The notes: a model not told the origin generated them from the sequence alone. A stretch of DNA of 16,524 bases from CAZWMK01 sp964635065 (GCA_964635065.1 CAZWMK010000043.1:1-16524), one strand, 5' to 3'. Counted from the first letter of the stretch, positions 1 to 8,827 are shown. Program-made: numbers and translations.

Positions 1-1
1 G

Positions 2-654
<653 letters not shown>

Positions 655-658
<4 letters not shown>

Positions 659-1404
659 CCCCGTTGCTCGAAATCAATGACCTCCACGCCGAAGTCGCGG
701 GCAAGCCGATCCTGAAAGGCCTGACGCTGACGGTGAACGCGGGCGAGGTCCATGCGATCATGGGGCCGAACGGCGCGGGCAAGTCGACACTCGGTTATGT
801 GCTGTCGGGCCGTGAAGGCTATGCCGTCACCGGCGGCTCGGTCCGGCTTCTGGGTCAGGATCTGCTGGACATGGCGCCGCATGAACGCGCGGCGGCCGGC
901 ATCTATCTCGGCTTTCAATATCCGGTTGAAATTCCCGGCGTATCGAACCTCAATTTCCTGCGCACCGCGCTCAATGCCCAGCGCAAGATCCGCGGCGAGG
1001 GCGAGATTTCGGGGGCGGACTTCCTGCGCCTGATCAAGGGCCACGCCGAAGCCATGGGCATTTCGATGGACATGCTGAAGCGCGGCGTGAACGTCGGCTT
1101 TTCGGGCGGCGAGAAAAAGCGCAACGAAATGGTGCAGATGGCGGTGCTCGCGCCGCGCGTCGCCATCCTCGACGAAACCGACAGCGGTCTTGATATCGAT
1201 GCGCTGCGCATCGTATCGGACGGCATCAACCGCCTGCGTTCGCCGGACAATGCCACGCTCCTCATCACCCATTATCAGCGGTTGCTCGACTATGTCGTGC
1301 CCGATTTCGTGCATGTGCTGGCGGCAGGTCGCATCGTGCGCTCGGGCGGCAAGGAACTGGCGCACGAACTCGAACGCGAAGGTTATGCGGGGATCGCCGC
1401 ATGA
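655..1404 (+). CDS. sufC: Fe-S cluster assembly ATPase SufC
   Basis: SufC is the ABC-type ATPase subunit of the SufBC2D complex; it drives conformational change of SufB/SufD and is not a transporter. The 249-residue length is normal. Walker A is GPNGAGKST at about residues 37-45, the ABC signature is FSGGEKKRNE at 149-158, and Walker B with the SufC-specific extension is ILDETDSGLD at 171-180. The Asp-Ser-Gly-Leu-Asp wording and the Glu-Lys-Lys-Arg after the signature separate SufC from transport ATPases. The ATG lies inside the sufB stop (ATGA), and the stop overlaps the sufD start in the same way, so the protein is probably made in step with its partners. Confidence 0.97.
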
Positions 1405-2519
1405 CAGCGCTGGCCGATCTTGGCCTGCCTTCGGCGCGGACCGAGGACTGGCGCTGGTCGCGGCTCGACCCGATTGCCGCAGCGCTTGCCGCAACGCCCG
1501 CCAACGACGCGGCACCCGATGCTGCGCGCTGGCTGATCCCCGGCATCGCCGGCCCGATTCTGGTTTTCATCGACGGCAGGCTCGACCCGCGCCAAAGCCG
1601 TTATGACGGCATCGCCGCCGGGCGCGTCACACTGACCGCAGACACCCCGCTTGTCCGGCTCGTCAAGGCGCATGCTGGCGATGGCTGGACACTGGACATC
1701 GGGGCCGATCATGCAAGTCACGGCACGATCCAGATGATCCATATCTCGACAGGCGGGCCCGCCCATCTTGGCGCACGGATCGTGCTGGCCGATGACGCAC
1801 AGGCGTCGATTGTCGAAACCTATGCCAGCCTTGGCCAGCAGCCAGGCTGGACCAACGCTGCCACCGACATCGTGCTGGCACCGAGCGCGCGACTGATGCG
1901 CGCTGTACGCCAGGTGACACTGGACGGCATGGTGACGCTCAGCACCCATGCAACCGTCGCGCATGGCGCGAGCTATGACGTGACGCTCCTGAGCCAGGGC
2001 GCACAATCCCTGCGGGCGGAGCATCATGTGACCCTCACCGGCGAAGGTGCCTTTGCCAGTGTCGACGGCGTGCTTCTGGGTCGTGGCGAACAGAGCCACG
2101 ACATCGTCAATGTCGTCCGCCACGCCGCCCCCGGTGGTACGAGCCGCCAGACATGGCGCTCGGTTGTCAACGGACAGGCGACTGCCTCGACCGCGACCCG
2201 TGTCGAAGTGGCGCGCGATGCACAGCAGACCGACGCCGAACAGTCGGTGAAGGCGCTGCTGCTGGCGCGCACGGCAACCGCCAATGCCAAGCCGGAGCTG
2301 GAAATCTTTGCCGATGACGTGAAGTGCGCACATGGCGCGACGGTCGGCGAGCTTGACCGTACGGCGCTTTTCTACCTCGCCTCGCGCGGCTTGCCGCCCG
2401 TCGAAGCCCGCGCGCTCCTGACCGAAGCGTTCGTCGCCGATGCGCTGATGACGATTGGGGAAGACAATGTGCGCGAGGCCTTTTCCGCCGACGCGCGCGG
2501 CTGGCTGGAACAAGGCTGA
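1401..2519 (+). CDS. sufD: Fe-S cluster assembly protein SufD
   Basis: SufD is the SufB paralogue that pairs with SufB in the SufBC2D scaffold. The protein has 372 residues. It opens with LPSARTEDWRWSRLDP, the usual SufD start with its Thr-Glu-Asp-Trp. The C-terminal third carries the SufB/SufD domain, including DDVKCAHGATVGELD, ALFYLASRGL and VEARALLTEAFVADAL. The Cys-Ala-His-Gly-Ala block is the counterpart of the SufB Cys-Gly-Ala-His block; a histidine here is implicated in cluster assembly in E. coli. The middle is poorly conserved beta-helix, as is usual. The start overlaps sufC by 4 bases, and the TGA at 2517-2519 shares its last base with the sufS ATG. Confidence 0.95.
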   Translation: MTALADLGLPSARTEDWRWSRLDPIAAALAATPANDAAPDAARWLIPGIAGPILVFIDGRLDPRQSRYDGIAAGRVTLTADTPLVRLVKAHAGDGWTLDIGADHASHGTIQMIHISTGGPAHLGARIVLADDAQASIVETYASLGQQPGWTNAATDIVLAPSARLMRAVRQVTLDGMVTLSTHATVAHGASYDVTLLSQGAQSLRAEHHVTLTGEGAFASVDGVLLGRGEQSHDIVNVVRHAAPGGTSRQTWRSVVNGQATASTATRVEVARDAQQTDAEQSVKALLLARTATANAKPELEIFADDVKCAHGATVGELDRTALFYLASRGLPPVEARALLTEAFVADALMTIGEDNVREAFSADARGWLEQG

Positions 2520-3745
2520 TGAGCGTCGCTCCCGCGCTTTTGCCCGATGATGTCATTGCCGGCATCCGCAGCCAGTTTCCCGGCCTTGCCGGCGACTGGG
2601 CGTATCTCGATACGGCTGCGACCGCGCAGAAGCCGCAGGTCGTGATCGACGCGATCGCCCGCGCCTGTGGCGCCGATTACGCAACCGTGCATCGTGGCGT
2701 ATACAAACGCTCCGCAGACATGACGGAAGCGTTCGAGGCCGCACGCACCCGCGTTGCCCGCTTCATCGGCGCGCCCGATCCGGCCGAGATCGTCTTCGTG
2801 CGTGGCGCGACCGAGGCAATCAACCTTGTTGCCCAAAGCTGGGGCGGCACGCAGCTCCGGCGCGGCGACCGGGTGTTACTGTCGCAGCTCGAACATCACA
2901 GCAATATCGTGCCGTGGCAGCTTTTGCGCGACCGCATCGGAATCGAAATCGATGTCGCACCGCTGACCGCCGATCACCGCATCGACGAAGACGCTCTGGA
3001 GGCGATGCTGACACCGGCGCACAAGCTGGTCGCCATTGCCCATGTCTCGAACGTTCTGGGTGGCGTTGCCGATATTGCGCGCATCGCCCGTGCCGCCCAT
3101 GGCGTCGGCGCAAAACTGCTGGTCGATGGCTGTCAGGCGGTACCGCATCTGGCCTTGGACGTGCAGGCGCTCGACTGTGACTTTTACGCCTTTTCCGGGC
3201 ACAAGCTCTACGGGCCGACCGGCATCGGCGTGCTGTGGAGCCGCGCCGACATCCTTGCCGCCATGCCGCCATGGCAGGGCGGCGGCGCGATGATCGAACA
3301 GGTCAGCTTCGAACGCACCACCTATGCCCCGCCGCCCGCGCGCTTTGAAGCGGGCACGCCGCATATCGTTGGCGTTGTCGGTCTGGCGGCGGCCATGGAT
3401 TTTGTCGACGATATTGGCCGCGACACTATTGCTGCGCACGAAGCCGCGCTGACGGCACAGGCACGCGCGGGCCTCTCGCAATTCAATCAGGTGCGCCTGT
3501 TCGGCCCTGACAATTCTGCCGGAATCATCAGTTTTGCGCTCGACGGGGTACATCCGCACGACATCGGCACCATATTGGATGAAAGCGGAGTCGCCATCCG
3601 CGCCGGCCATCATTGCGCTCAGCCGCTCATGCGCCATTTCGGTGTGCCGGCGACAGCGCGCGCAAGTTTTGGTATTTATAGCAACACACGCGACGTCGAG
3701 CGTCTGATCGACGGCATGGCACGCGTGACGAGGATTTTCGGATGA
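2519..3745 (+). CDS. sufS: Cysteine desulfurase SufS
   Basis: This PLP-dependent class V aminotransferase-fold enzyme takes sulfur from cysteine as an enzyme-bound persulfide and supplies it to SufBCD. It has 408 residues. The PLP lysine is Lys229 in SGHKLYGPTG, preceded by the cofactor-binding Asp in LVDGCQAVPH (about 201-210). The catalytic cysteine is Cys366 in RAGHHCAQPLM, the group II (SufS/CsdA) pattern. An N-terminal YLDTAATAQKPQ and the SQLEHHSNIVPW block also fit SufS. The ATG at 2519 overlaps the sufD stop by one base, and sufT starts 4 bases before the end. A SufE or SufU partner is not present in the window. Confidence 0.97.
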   Translation: MSVAPALLPDDVIAGIRSQFPGLAGDWAYLDTAATAQKPQVVIDAIARACGADYATVHRGVYKRSADMTEAFEAARTRVARFIGAPDPAEIVFVRGATEAINLVAQSWGGTQLRRGDRVLLSQLEHHSNIVPWQLLRDRIGIEIDVAPLTADHRIDEDALEAMLTPAHKLVAIAHVSNVLGGVADIARIARAAHGVGAKLLVDGCQAVPHLALDVQALDCDFYAFSGHKLYGPTGIGVLWSRADILAAMPPWQGGGAMIEQVSFERTTYAPPPARFEAGTPHIVGVVGLAAAMDFVDDIGRDTIAAHEAALTAQARAGLSQFNQVRLFGPDNSAGIISFALDGVHPHDIGTILDESGVAIRAGHHCAQPLMRHFGVPATARASFGIYSNTRDVERLIDGMARVTRIFG

Positions 3746-4248
3746 GCAACGAACCAGAAATCCGCAAGTTCGACATAGAAATCGTCGATGAAGCGCCGCC
3801 GCCGCCCGGGCGGCCCATGCCAGGCCGGCCCGATCCCGCGCCCGCAGCCGAAAGCGCGGCAGTGGCAGCGGCATCGGCCCACAAGCCCGATTATCTCGAC
3901 GGCTTCCTGAAACAGGAACCGGGCGGCACCGACCCCGATGCACCGGGCGGCTCCGTCTATGACGCTGTCATTGCGCGTCTGCGCGAGATTTTCGACCCGG
4001 AAATTCCGGTCAACATCTATGATCTTGGCCTGATCTACGGTGTCGATATCGCCGAGAGCCATGTCGTCATCACCATGACGCTGACCACGCCGCATTGCCC
4101 GGTTGCCGAATCGATGCCGGGCGAGGTGGAAATGCGTGTCGGCGCTGTACCAGGCGTCGGTTCGGTCGAGGTCAATCTGATCTGGGATCCGCCATGGGAT
4201 CCGGCCAAGATGTCGGATGAAGCAAAGCTTGAACTGGGGATGCTGTGA
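3742..4248 (+). CDS. sufT: SUF-associated MIP18/DUF59 protein SufT
   Basis: This protein contains a MIP18 (DUF59) domain, a family that helps deliver or mature Fe-S clusters and is often encoded in suf operons. It has 168 residues. The conserved domain runs from about residue 72 to the end, with DPEIPVNIYDLGLIYGV at about 85-101 and TMTLTTPHCPVAESMP containing the family cysteine, Cys119. The first 70 residues are rich in Pro, Ala, Gly and acidic residues and are probably disordered. The ATG overlaps the sufS stop (ATGA) and the stop overlaps the sufA start, so it is clearly part of the suf operon. A PaaD-like role is less likely because no paa genes are nearby. Confidence 0.9.
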   Translation: MSNEPEIRKFDIEIVDEAPPPPGRPMPGRPDPAPAAESAAVAAASAHKPDYLDGFLKQEPGGTDPDAPGGSVYDAVIARLREIFDPEIPVNIYDLGLIYGVDIAESHVVITMTLTTPHCPVAESMPGEVEMRVGAVPGVGSVEVNLIWDPPWDPAKMSDEAKLELGML

Positions 4249-4592
4249 TGGCTCGTGAACTGCCGCCGCCGCTCAACCTTACCGATGGCGCCCGCGCGCG
4301 CATCGCGAACCTGATGGCAAACGCGCCCGAAGGTGCCGTCGGCGTCCGCTTGTCGACCCCGAAACGCGGCTGTTCGGGCCTGGCCTACAGCATCGATTAT
4401 GTCACCGATGAACGTCCCGGCGACGAGAAAATCGTGACCGAAGGCGGCACGCTCTACATCGATGGTGGTTCGCTGCTCTACCTCATTGGCAGCCGGATGG
4501 ACTGGCGCGAGGATGATTTCACCGCAGGCTTCGTATTCGACAATCCCAATGCCAAGGGCAGTTGCGGTTGCGGCGAAAGCTTCACGGTCTGA
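4248..4592 (+). CDS. sufA: A-type Fe-S carrier protein SufA (HesB/IscA family)
   Basis: SufA is an A-type carrier that receives Fe-S clusters from SufBCD and passes them to apo-proteins. The chosen ATG at 4248 gives 114 residues and shares one base with the sufT stop. A GTG three bases upstream (4245) would add one residue and cannot be excluded. The three ligand cysteines of the family are present: Cys42 in PKRGCSGLAYSIDY, and Cys106 and Cys108 in GSCGCGESF at the C terminus. It is the last gene of the suf operon; the next gene starts 226 bases later. IscA, ErpA and SufA cannot be told apart by sequence alone here, and the name rests on the operon. Confidence 0.93.
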   Translation: MARELPPPLNLTDGARARIANLMANAPEGAVGVRLSTPKRGCSGLAYSIDYVTDERPGDEKIVTEGGTLYIDGGSLLYLIGSRMDWREDDFTAGFVFDNPNAKGSCGCGESFTV

Positions 4593-4620
4593 TTGACTTT
4601 CACGGTCACTCTATTTATGT
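4593..4620 (+). promoter_or_regulatory. Weak promoter-like pair after sufA
   Basis: TTGACT at 4593-4598 and TTATGT at 4615-4620 are 16 bases apart and could be the -35 and -10 of a promoter for the helicase gene, giving a leader of roughly 190 bases. The -35 fits the sigma70 consensus well but the -10 is poor. A short direct repeat, TTCACGGTC, occurs at 4581-4589 inside the end of sufA and again at 4599-4607. No other promoter was visible in the 226-base gap. Confidence 0.25.
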
Positions 4621-4649
4621 GCAGTGCAGCGAAAGGTTCCGGACGCTCA

Positions 4650-4688
4650 GCGAACGTGAACATTCTGCGCAGGCTGCGTGACGTTCGC
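4650..4688 (+). terminator. Inverted repeat in the suf-helicase gap, possible terminator
   Basis: GCGAACGT at 4650-4657 and ACGTTCGC at 4681-4688 form a perfect 8-bp stem with a 23-base loop, followed by CCCTTTG. The loop itself contains the 8-base palindrome CTGCGCAG at 4665-4672. This may end suf transcription, but the T tract is short and the loop long, so a structured leader for the helicase mRNA is an equal alternative. The rest of 4593-4818 shows no open frame of note and no RNA gene that I recognise. Confidence 0.35.
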
Positions 4689-4818
4689 CCTTTGGGTTGA
4701 CCGGCCTTGCTCTTCACTCGCTGACCCCAACCGGCAGCCCCTATCACGCGGGTCCGTCATCAGAGCGCATCGCCATAACGGCTTTGCGTTCCCCGCACGC
4801 CATGCCTGAAAGGCACAT

Positions 4819-6186
4819 ATGACTTTGTTCTCCGACTTCGGCCTTGCCGAACCCATTCTGCGCGCTCTGACCAAGGAAGGCTATACAAAGCCGACCCCGA
4901 TCCAGGCGCAGGCCATTCCGCACCTGCTGGCCGGGCGCGACCTGCTTGGCATCGCCCAGACCGGCACCGGCAAAACTGCCGCTTTCGCGCTACCGACGCT
5001 CAACAAACTGGCCGCCAGTCCCGCGCCGCGCGTACCGCGCACATGCCGCGCGCTCATCCTGTCGCCGACCCGCGAGCTGGCCAGCCAGATCGCCGAAAGT
5101 TTCACTGCCTATGGCCGTGAACTGAAGCTGTCGGTCGCCACCGTTTTCGGCGGCGTGCCGATTGGCCGTCAGCAGCGCATGCTTGAACGCGGGATCGACA
5201 TTCTGGTGGCCACCCCCGGCCGCCTGCTCGATCTCATCGACCGCAACGCGCTGTCGCTCTCGCATGTCGAAGTGTTCGTGCTCGACGAAGCCGACCAGAT
5301 GCTTGATCTCGGCTTCATCCATGCCCTGAAGCGCGTTGTGCCGATGCTGCCGCGGCGTCGCCAGAGCCTGTTCTTTTCGGCAACCATGCCGAAAACGATT
5401 GCCGAACTGGCCGATCGCTTCCTGCACAACCCGGAAAAGGTTGAAGTGACCCCGGTCGCNNNNNNNNNNACCACCGCCGAGCGTGTCAGCCAGCGCGTGA
5501 TGTTCGTCAACCAGAGCGAAAAGCAGGCACTGCTTCACCTGACGCTCGCCGATCCTGCCATTGCGCGCGTTCTGGTTTTTGCGCGTACCAAGCATGGCGC
5601 CGACCGCGTCGTGCGCCATCTGGCCAATGCAGGCATTTCGGGTGCCGCCATCCATGGCAACAAGAGCCAGGCACAGCGCGAACGCGCGCTCGACGATTTC
5701 CGGACCGGCCACTGCCGCGTTCTGGTGGCGACGGACATCGCTGCACGCGGCATCGACGTCGATGGCGTGACCCACGTCATCAACTTCGAACTGCCGAATG
5801 TGCCCGAACAATATGTCCATCGCATCGGCCGCACCGCCCGCGCGGGCGCGACCGGCGAGGCGATTGCCTTTTGTGCCCCCGATGAACGCGCCTATCTGCG
5901 CGACATCGAAAAGCTGACGCGTCAGAAGATCGCCCAGTCGCCCCTGCCCGAAGGGCTGGCAGCGGCAGCAGCAGCGACACCGCGCCTGCCTTATGTGAAA
6001 GAAGAACCAAGCCGCTTTGCACGCGGCGGCGGCGGTGGCGGCGGTCACCGTGGTCAGCCGGGCAGCAACGCCCGTCGCGGCGGCGGCGGTGGTGGCACCG
6101 GCAAGGCCGGACCGAAGCGCCACCCCGGCGTCGAGATCAAGCCGGCGCGCGGCGGCAGCGGCGCGGCAGGCAAGCGCCCGCGCTAA
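4819..6186 (+). CDS. DEAD-box ATP-dependent RNA helicase, RhlE-type
   Basis: This is an RNA helicase that probably remodels mRNA or ribosomal RNA in an ATP-dependent way. Motifs appear in order: the Q motif region FGLAEPILRAL through PTPIQAQAIP (about 7-34), motif I AQTGTGKT (46-53), PTRELASQ (83-90), TPGRLLD (132-138), DEAD (156-159), SAT (187-189), ATDIAARGIDV (304-314) and HRIGRTARAG (334-343). From about residue 400 the tail is Gly/Arg-rich, a common RNA-binding extension. The ATG at 4819 has GAAAGG at 4808-4813 as a ribosome site. Ten N at 5460-5469 fall between the two RecA domains and happen to keep the frame. The RhlE assignment rests on the overall motif wording and is less certain than the family. 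Confidence 0.93.
   Translation: MTLFSDFGLAEPILRALTKEGYTKPTPIQAQAIPHLLAGRDLLGIAQTGTGKTAAFALPTLNKLAASPAPRVPRTCRALILSPTRELASQIAESFTAYGRELKLSVATVFGGVPIGRQQRMLERGIDILVATPGRLLDLIDRNALSLSHVEVFVLDEADQMLDLGFIHALKRVVPMLPRRRQSLFFSATMPKTIAELADRFLHNPEKVEVTPVXXXXTTAERVSQRVMFVNQSEKQALLHLTLADPAIARVLVFARTKHGADRVVRHLANAGISGAAIHGNKSQAQRERALDDFRTGHCRVLVATDIAARGIDVDGVTHVINFELPNVPEQYVHRIGRTARAGATGEAIAFCAPDERAYLRDIEKLTRQKIAQSPLPEGLAAAAAATPRLPYVKEEPSRFARGGGGGGGHRGQPGSNARRGGGGGGTGKAGPKRHPGVEIKPARGGSGAAGKRPR
5460..5469. other. Assembly gap (10 N)
   Basis: A run of ten undetermined bases interrupts the helicase gene in the linker between its two RecA-like domains. The flanking codons read VEVTPV plus GC-N on the left and TTAERVSQRV on the right. 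Related helicases, as I recall them, read this stretch with almost no extra residues, so the true gap may be as small as one base and the ten N may be a placeholder. Confidence 0.97.
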
Positions 6187-6229
6187 ACCAGTTCACCTCG
6201 CCCCGAAAAGCGGCTAGGACGGCGCCATC

Positions 6230-7405
6230 ATGGCCCGGTTCGATCCGCTTTTCCAGCGCCTGCTCGATGACAGGGCGCAACGCCGTCAGTTGCGACGGCT
6301 TGCGCCTGTCACCCCTCTGCCGGATGGGCGGGTGTTGCGGGACGGGCGTGTGCTGGTGAATTTCGCCGGCAATGATTATCTCGGCCTGTCACAGCACCCC
6401 CTGCTCGCCGAACGCGCGGGCGACTGGGCGGCACGCCACGGCAGCGGCGCCGGTGCGTCACGACTTGTCAGCGGCACCAGCGCCTTGCACATGGCAGTCG
6501 AAGCCCGCATTGCAGCGCTGAAAGGGACCGAGGCCGCACTGCTGTTCGCATCGGGCTGGCAGGCCAATGCCACCGTCATTCCCGCCCTGTGCGCGGCGAG
6601 CGATGGCCCTGCGCTGCTGTTCACCGATCGCCTCAATCACGCCAGCCTGCACCATGGTTGCGCGGCAGCCGGCATCCGGCAGGTCCGGTTTCGCCACAAT
6701 GACCTCGCCCATCTCGACAGCCTGCTGACTGCGCGCGTTGATACGCCGGGTCTCAAACTGATCGTGACGGAAAGCGTTTTTTCGATGGATGGCGATCGCG
6801 CCGACATCAAGGCGCTGTCGGCACTCGCCGCCCGTCACAATGCCTTTCTCTATCTCGACGAAGCCCATGCCACAGGCGTGCTGGGCGCAGGCGGCGCGGG
6901 ACTGGGGTCCGATGCGCCGGGAGGCGTTGATCTCCTGATGGGCACATTCAGCAAGGCCATGGGCAGCTTCGGTGCCTATGTCGCGGGGTCGCGGGCTCTG
7001 TGCGACTATCTGGCCAATGCTGCCAGCGGCTTTGTCTACACGACGGCACTGCCGCCGCCGTTGCTGGGCGCGATCGACGCGGCGCTTGACCTGCTGCCAA
7101 CACTTGATGCACCGCGCGCACGCCTTGCCGACCATGGCGCACAGTTACGCGCCGCACTCCGTGCAGCGGGGTTCGATTGCGGCCCGTCTACAACCCAGAT
7201 CGTCCCAGTCATTCTTGGCGAGGAAGAGCGTACGCTTGCGATAAGCGCACGGCTAGCCAATGCTGGTTATCTCACCGGAGCCATCCGCCCGCCGACGGTG
7301 CCGGCCGGGACCAGCCGCCTACGCATTGCCCTGAGCGCTGCCCATAAAAGCGAGGATATCGCGGCCCTTGCCGACGCGTTGCGCCATGCACGCGATGCGG
7401 GCTGA
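6230..7405 (+). CDS. bioF: 8-amino-7-oxononanoate synthase BioF
   Basis: BioF joins pimeloyl-ACP (or pimeloyl-CoA) and L-alanine with loss of CO2 to make 8-amino-7-oxononanoate, the first ring-forming step of biotin synthesis. The 391-residue protein is an alpha-oxoamine synthase. Landmarks are VNFAGNDYLGLSQHP (about 43-57), GASRLVSGTSALH (75-87), TESVFSMDGD (180-189), the PLP-contacting YLDEAHATGVLG (208-219) and the PLP lysine Lys242 in GTFSKAMGSFGAY. The ATG at 6230 is preceded by AGGA at 6216-6219. Only 43 bases separate it from the helicase stop and I see no clear promoter there, so read-through from the helicase gene is possible. No BirA or BioR operator was seen upstream. Confidence 0.96.
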   Translation: MARFDPLFQRLLDDRAQRRQLRRLAPVTPLPDGRVLRDGRVLVNFAGNDYLGLSQHPLLAERAGDWAARHGSGAGASRLVSGTSALHMAVEARIAALKGTEAALLFASGWQANATVIPALCAASDGPALLFTDRLNHASLHHGCAAAGIRQVRFRHNDLAHLDSLLTARVDTPGLKLIVTESVFSMDGDRADIKALSALAARHNAFLYLDEAHATGVLGAGGAGLGSDAPGGVDLLMGTFSKAMGSFGAYVAGSRALCDYLANAASGFVYTTALPPPLLGAIDAALDLLPTLDAPRARLADHGAQLRAALRAAGFDCGPSTTQIVPVILGEEERTLAISARLANAGYLTGAIRPPTVPAGTSRLRIALSAAHKSEDIAALADALRHARDAG

Positions 7406-7409
7406 TACA

Positions 7410-8057
7410 ATGGATTTGCTGTTTGTACATGGCTGGGGCTTCTCGCCAGCGGTCTGGCAGCCGCTGCGTATCGCCCTGACGGGCCATTCCACGCAATGCC
7501 TCGATCTTGGCTATTTCGCCGATGCCACTGTCGGCCTACCGGACCGCCCCTTTGTCGCCATCGGACACAGTTTTGGCGTGATGTGGTGGCTTGAGCACAT
7601 GCCCCATCCCGCCTGCCGCGCCCTCATCAGCATCAACGGCTTTACCCGATTCACAGCGACGCCTGACGGTGCGCCGGGTGTGGCACCGCGCATCGTTGAC
7701 CGCATGATCGCGCGCTTTGCCGCAGCCCCAGACACCGTATTGAACGACTTTCGAGCCCGTTGCGGCAGCCAATCCCCCGCGCCCGCGCCCTGCCGCGCGG
7801 CGCCGCTGGCGCGTGACCTTGCCCGCCTGCGCCATGACGATTTCACACCGGCACTGCCCGCCCTCGCGCTGCCGCTCCTGGCGCTTGATGGCGAAACCGA
7901 CCCGATCCTGCCCCCCGCCCTGCGCGCCAGCACTTTCGCAGGCGCGCCCCACGTCGTGCGCCAGAGCCGCGCAGGTCATGGCCACATGCTGCCCGAAAGC
8001 GACCCCGCCTGGTGTGCTGCCAGTATCAGAACCTTTCTGCAGGACATCCAGGCATGA
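7410..8057 (+). CDS. Alpha/beta-hydrolase, probable pimeloyl-ACP methyl ester esterase (BioH/BioG-like)
   Basis: The position between bioF and bioC suggests that this enzyme removes the methyl group from pimeloyl-ACP methyl ester, freeing the pimeloyl chain for BioF. From the ATG at 7410 it has 215 residues. It shows FVHGWGFSPAVW (5-16), like the BioH oxyanion region, a nucleophile elbow GHSFG with Ser54, an acid in LDGETDPILP (Asp164) and a His in AGHGHMLP (His192). The INGFTRF stretch followed by a region ending FRARCG recalls the BioG (DUF452) family. It is shorter than E. coli BioH, mostly at the N terminus and in the lid. In-frame ATGs at 7395, 7386 and 7368 are alternative starts inside bioF. 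The stop overlaps bioC (ATGA). The function is inferred from context and motifs. Confidence 0.8.
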   Translation: MDLLFVHGWGFSPAVWQPLRIALTGHSTQCLDLGYFADATVGLPDRPFVAIGHSFGVMWWLEHMPHPACRALISINGFTRFTATPDGAPGVAPRIVDRMIARFAAAPDTVLNDFRARCGSQSPAPAPCRAAPLARDLARLRHDDFTPALPALALPLLALDGETDPILPPALRASTFAGAPHVVRQSRAGHGHMLPESDPAWCAASIRTFLQDIQA

Positions 8058-8827
8058 GCGCGTGGAAAGCGCGCGTCGGGCGTGCCTTTGACCGGGCAGA
8101 CGCCTATGCCCGCCATGCCCATGTGCAGGCGCAGGTTGCCGAAGCGTTGGCAGGCACCATCGCGGCTCTGCCTCAGCCGGCAGCGCCGCGCGTTCTGGAA
8201 ATCGGCTGCGGCACGGGCTTCCTGTCAACCCGGCTGGCAGATGCGCGCCCCGATGGCGACTTCCTGCTGACCGATATTGCGCCGGCCATGCTCGATCGCT
8301 GCCGCCGTCAGATGCGCGAACGCCCCGCGCGCTATCTCGTGATGGACGGTGAACGGCCAACGCTCGTCCCCGGTTTCGATCTCATTGCATCAAGCCTTGC
8401 CATGCAGTGGTTCGAGACATTGCCGCTGGCGCTCAACCGCCTTGCCGCATTGCTCGCGCCCGGGGGATGGCTTGCCTTCACAACGCTTGTCGATGGCAGC
8501 TTTGCCGAATGGCGGGCCGCCCATGCCGCCCATGGCCTGACCCCGGCAACGCCCGATTATCCCAGCTGCGCCACACTTGCCGCGCTTGCCCCCGATGGAC
8601 TGACGGGCAACGTGACCTTCAGCCGATATCGTGAGCAGCACGCTTCGGGACGCGACTTTCTGTCAGCCCTCAAGGCCATTGGCGCGCACACGCCGCGACC
8701 GGATGACACGCCGCTGTCCCCCGGTGCGCTGCGCCGTGTCCTGCGCCAATTCGAAGCAATGGGTGGCCATGTCAGCTATCATGTCGCCACCGGGCTTTTC
8801 CGCCGGGCAGAAGGCGGCGCGCCATGA
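8054..8827 (+). CDS. bioC: Malonyl-ACP O-methyltransferase BioC
   Basis: BioC methylates the free carboxyl of malonyl-ACP using S-adenosylmethionine, so that the fatty acid machinery will extend it into a pimeloyl chain. From the ATG at 8054 the protein has 257 residues. The N terminus, with FDRADAYARHAHVQ, is the BioC pattern of a short helix before the methyltransferase fold. SAM-binding motif I is VLEIGCGTGFLS (about 47-58), followed by LLTDIAPAMLD and then FDLIASSLAMQWF (motif II region). Its start lies in the stop of the hydrolase gene and its stop in the bioD start, both as ATGA. A generic methyltransferase is possible from sequence alone, but the operon makes BioC very likely. Confidence 0.93.
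   Translation: MSAWKARVGRAFDRADAYARHAHVQAQVAEALAGTIAALPQPAAPRVLEIGCGTGFLSTRLADARPDGDFLLTDIAPAMLDRCRRQMRERPARYLVMDGERPTLVPGFDLIASSLAMQWFETLPLALNRLAALLAPGGWLAFTTLVDGSFAEWRAAHAAHGLTPATPDYPSCATLAALAPDGLTGNVTFSRYREQHASGRDFLSALKAIGAHTPRPDDTPLSPGALRRVLRQFEAMGGHVSYHVATGLFRRAEGGAP

Noticed and set aside
4819..6186. Helicase gene as a pseudogene because of the interruption
   Set aside because: The interruption is a run of N, not a stop or shift. The frame is kept and all helicase motifs are present on both sides.
6187..6229. Biotin-responsive operator (BioR or BirA box) before bioF
   Set aside because: No TTATNNATAA-like or BirA-like dyad is present in these 43 bases.
7368..7409. Upstream in-frame ATGs for the hydrolase at 7368, 7386 and 7395
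   Set aside because: They lie inside bioF without a clear ribosome site, and the added residues do not resemble the family. The ATG at 7410 starts directly before the conserved core strand, though 7395 remains possible.
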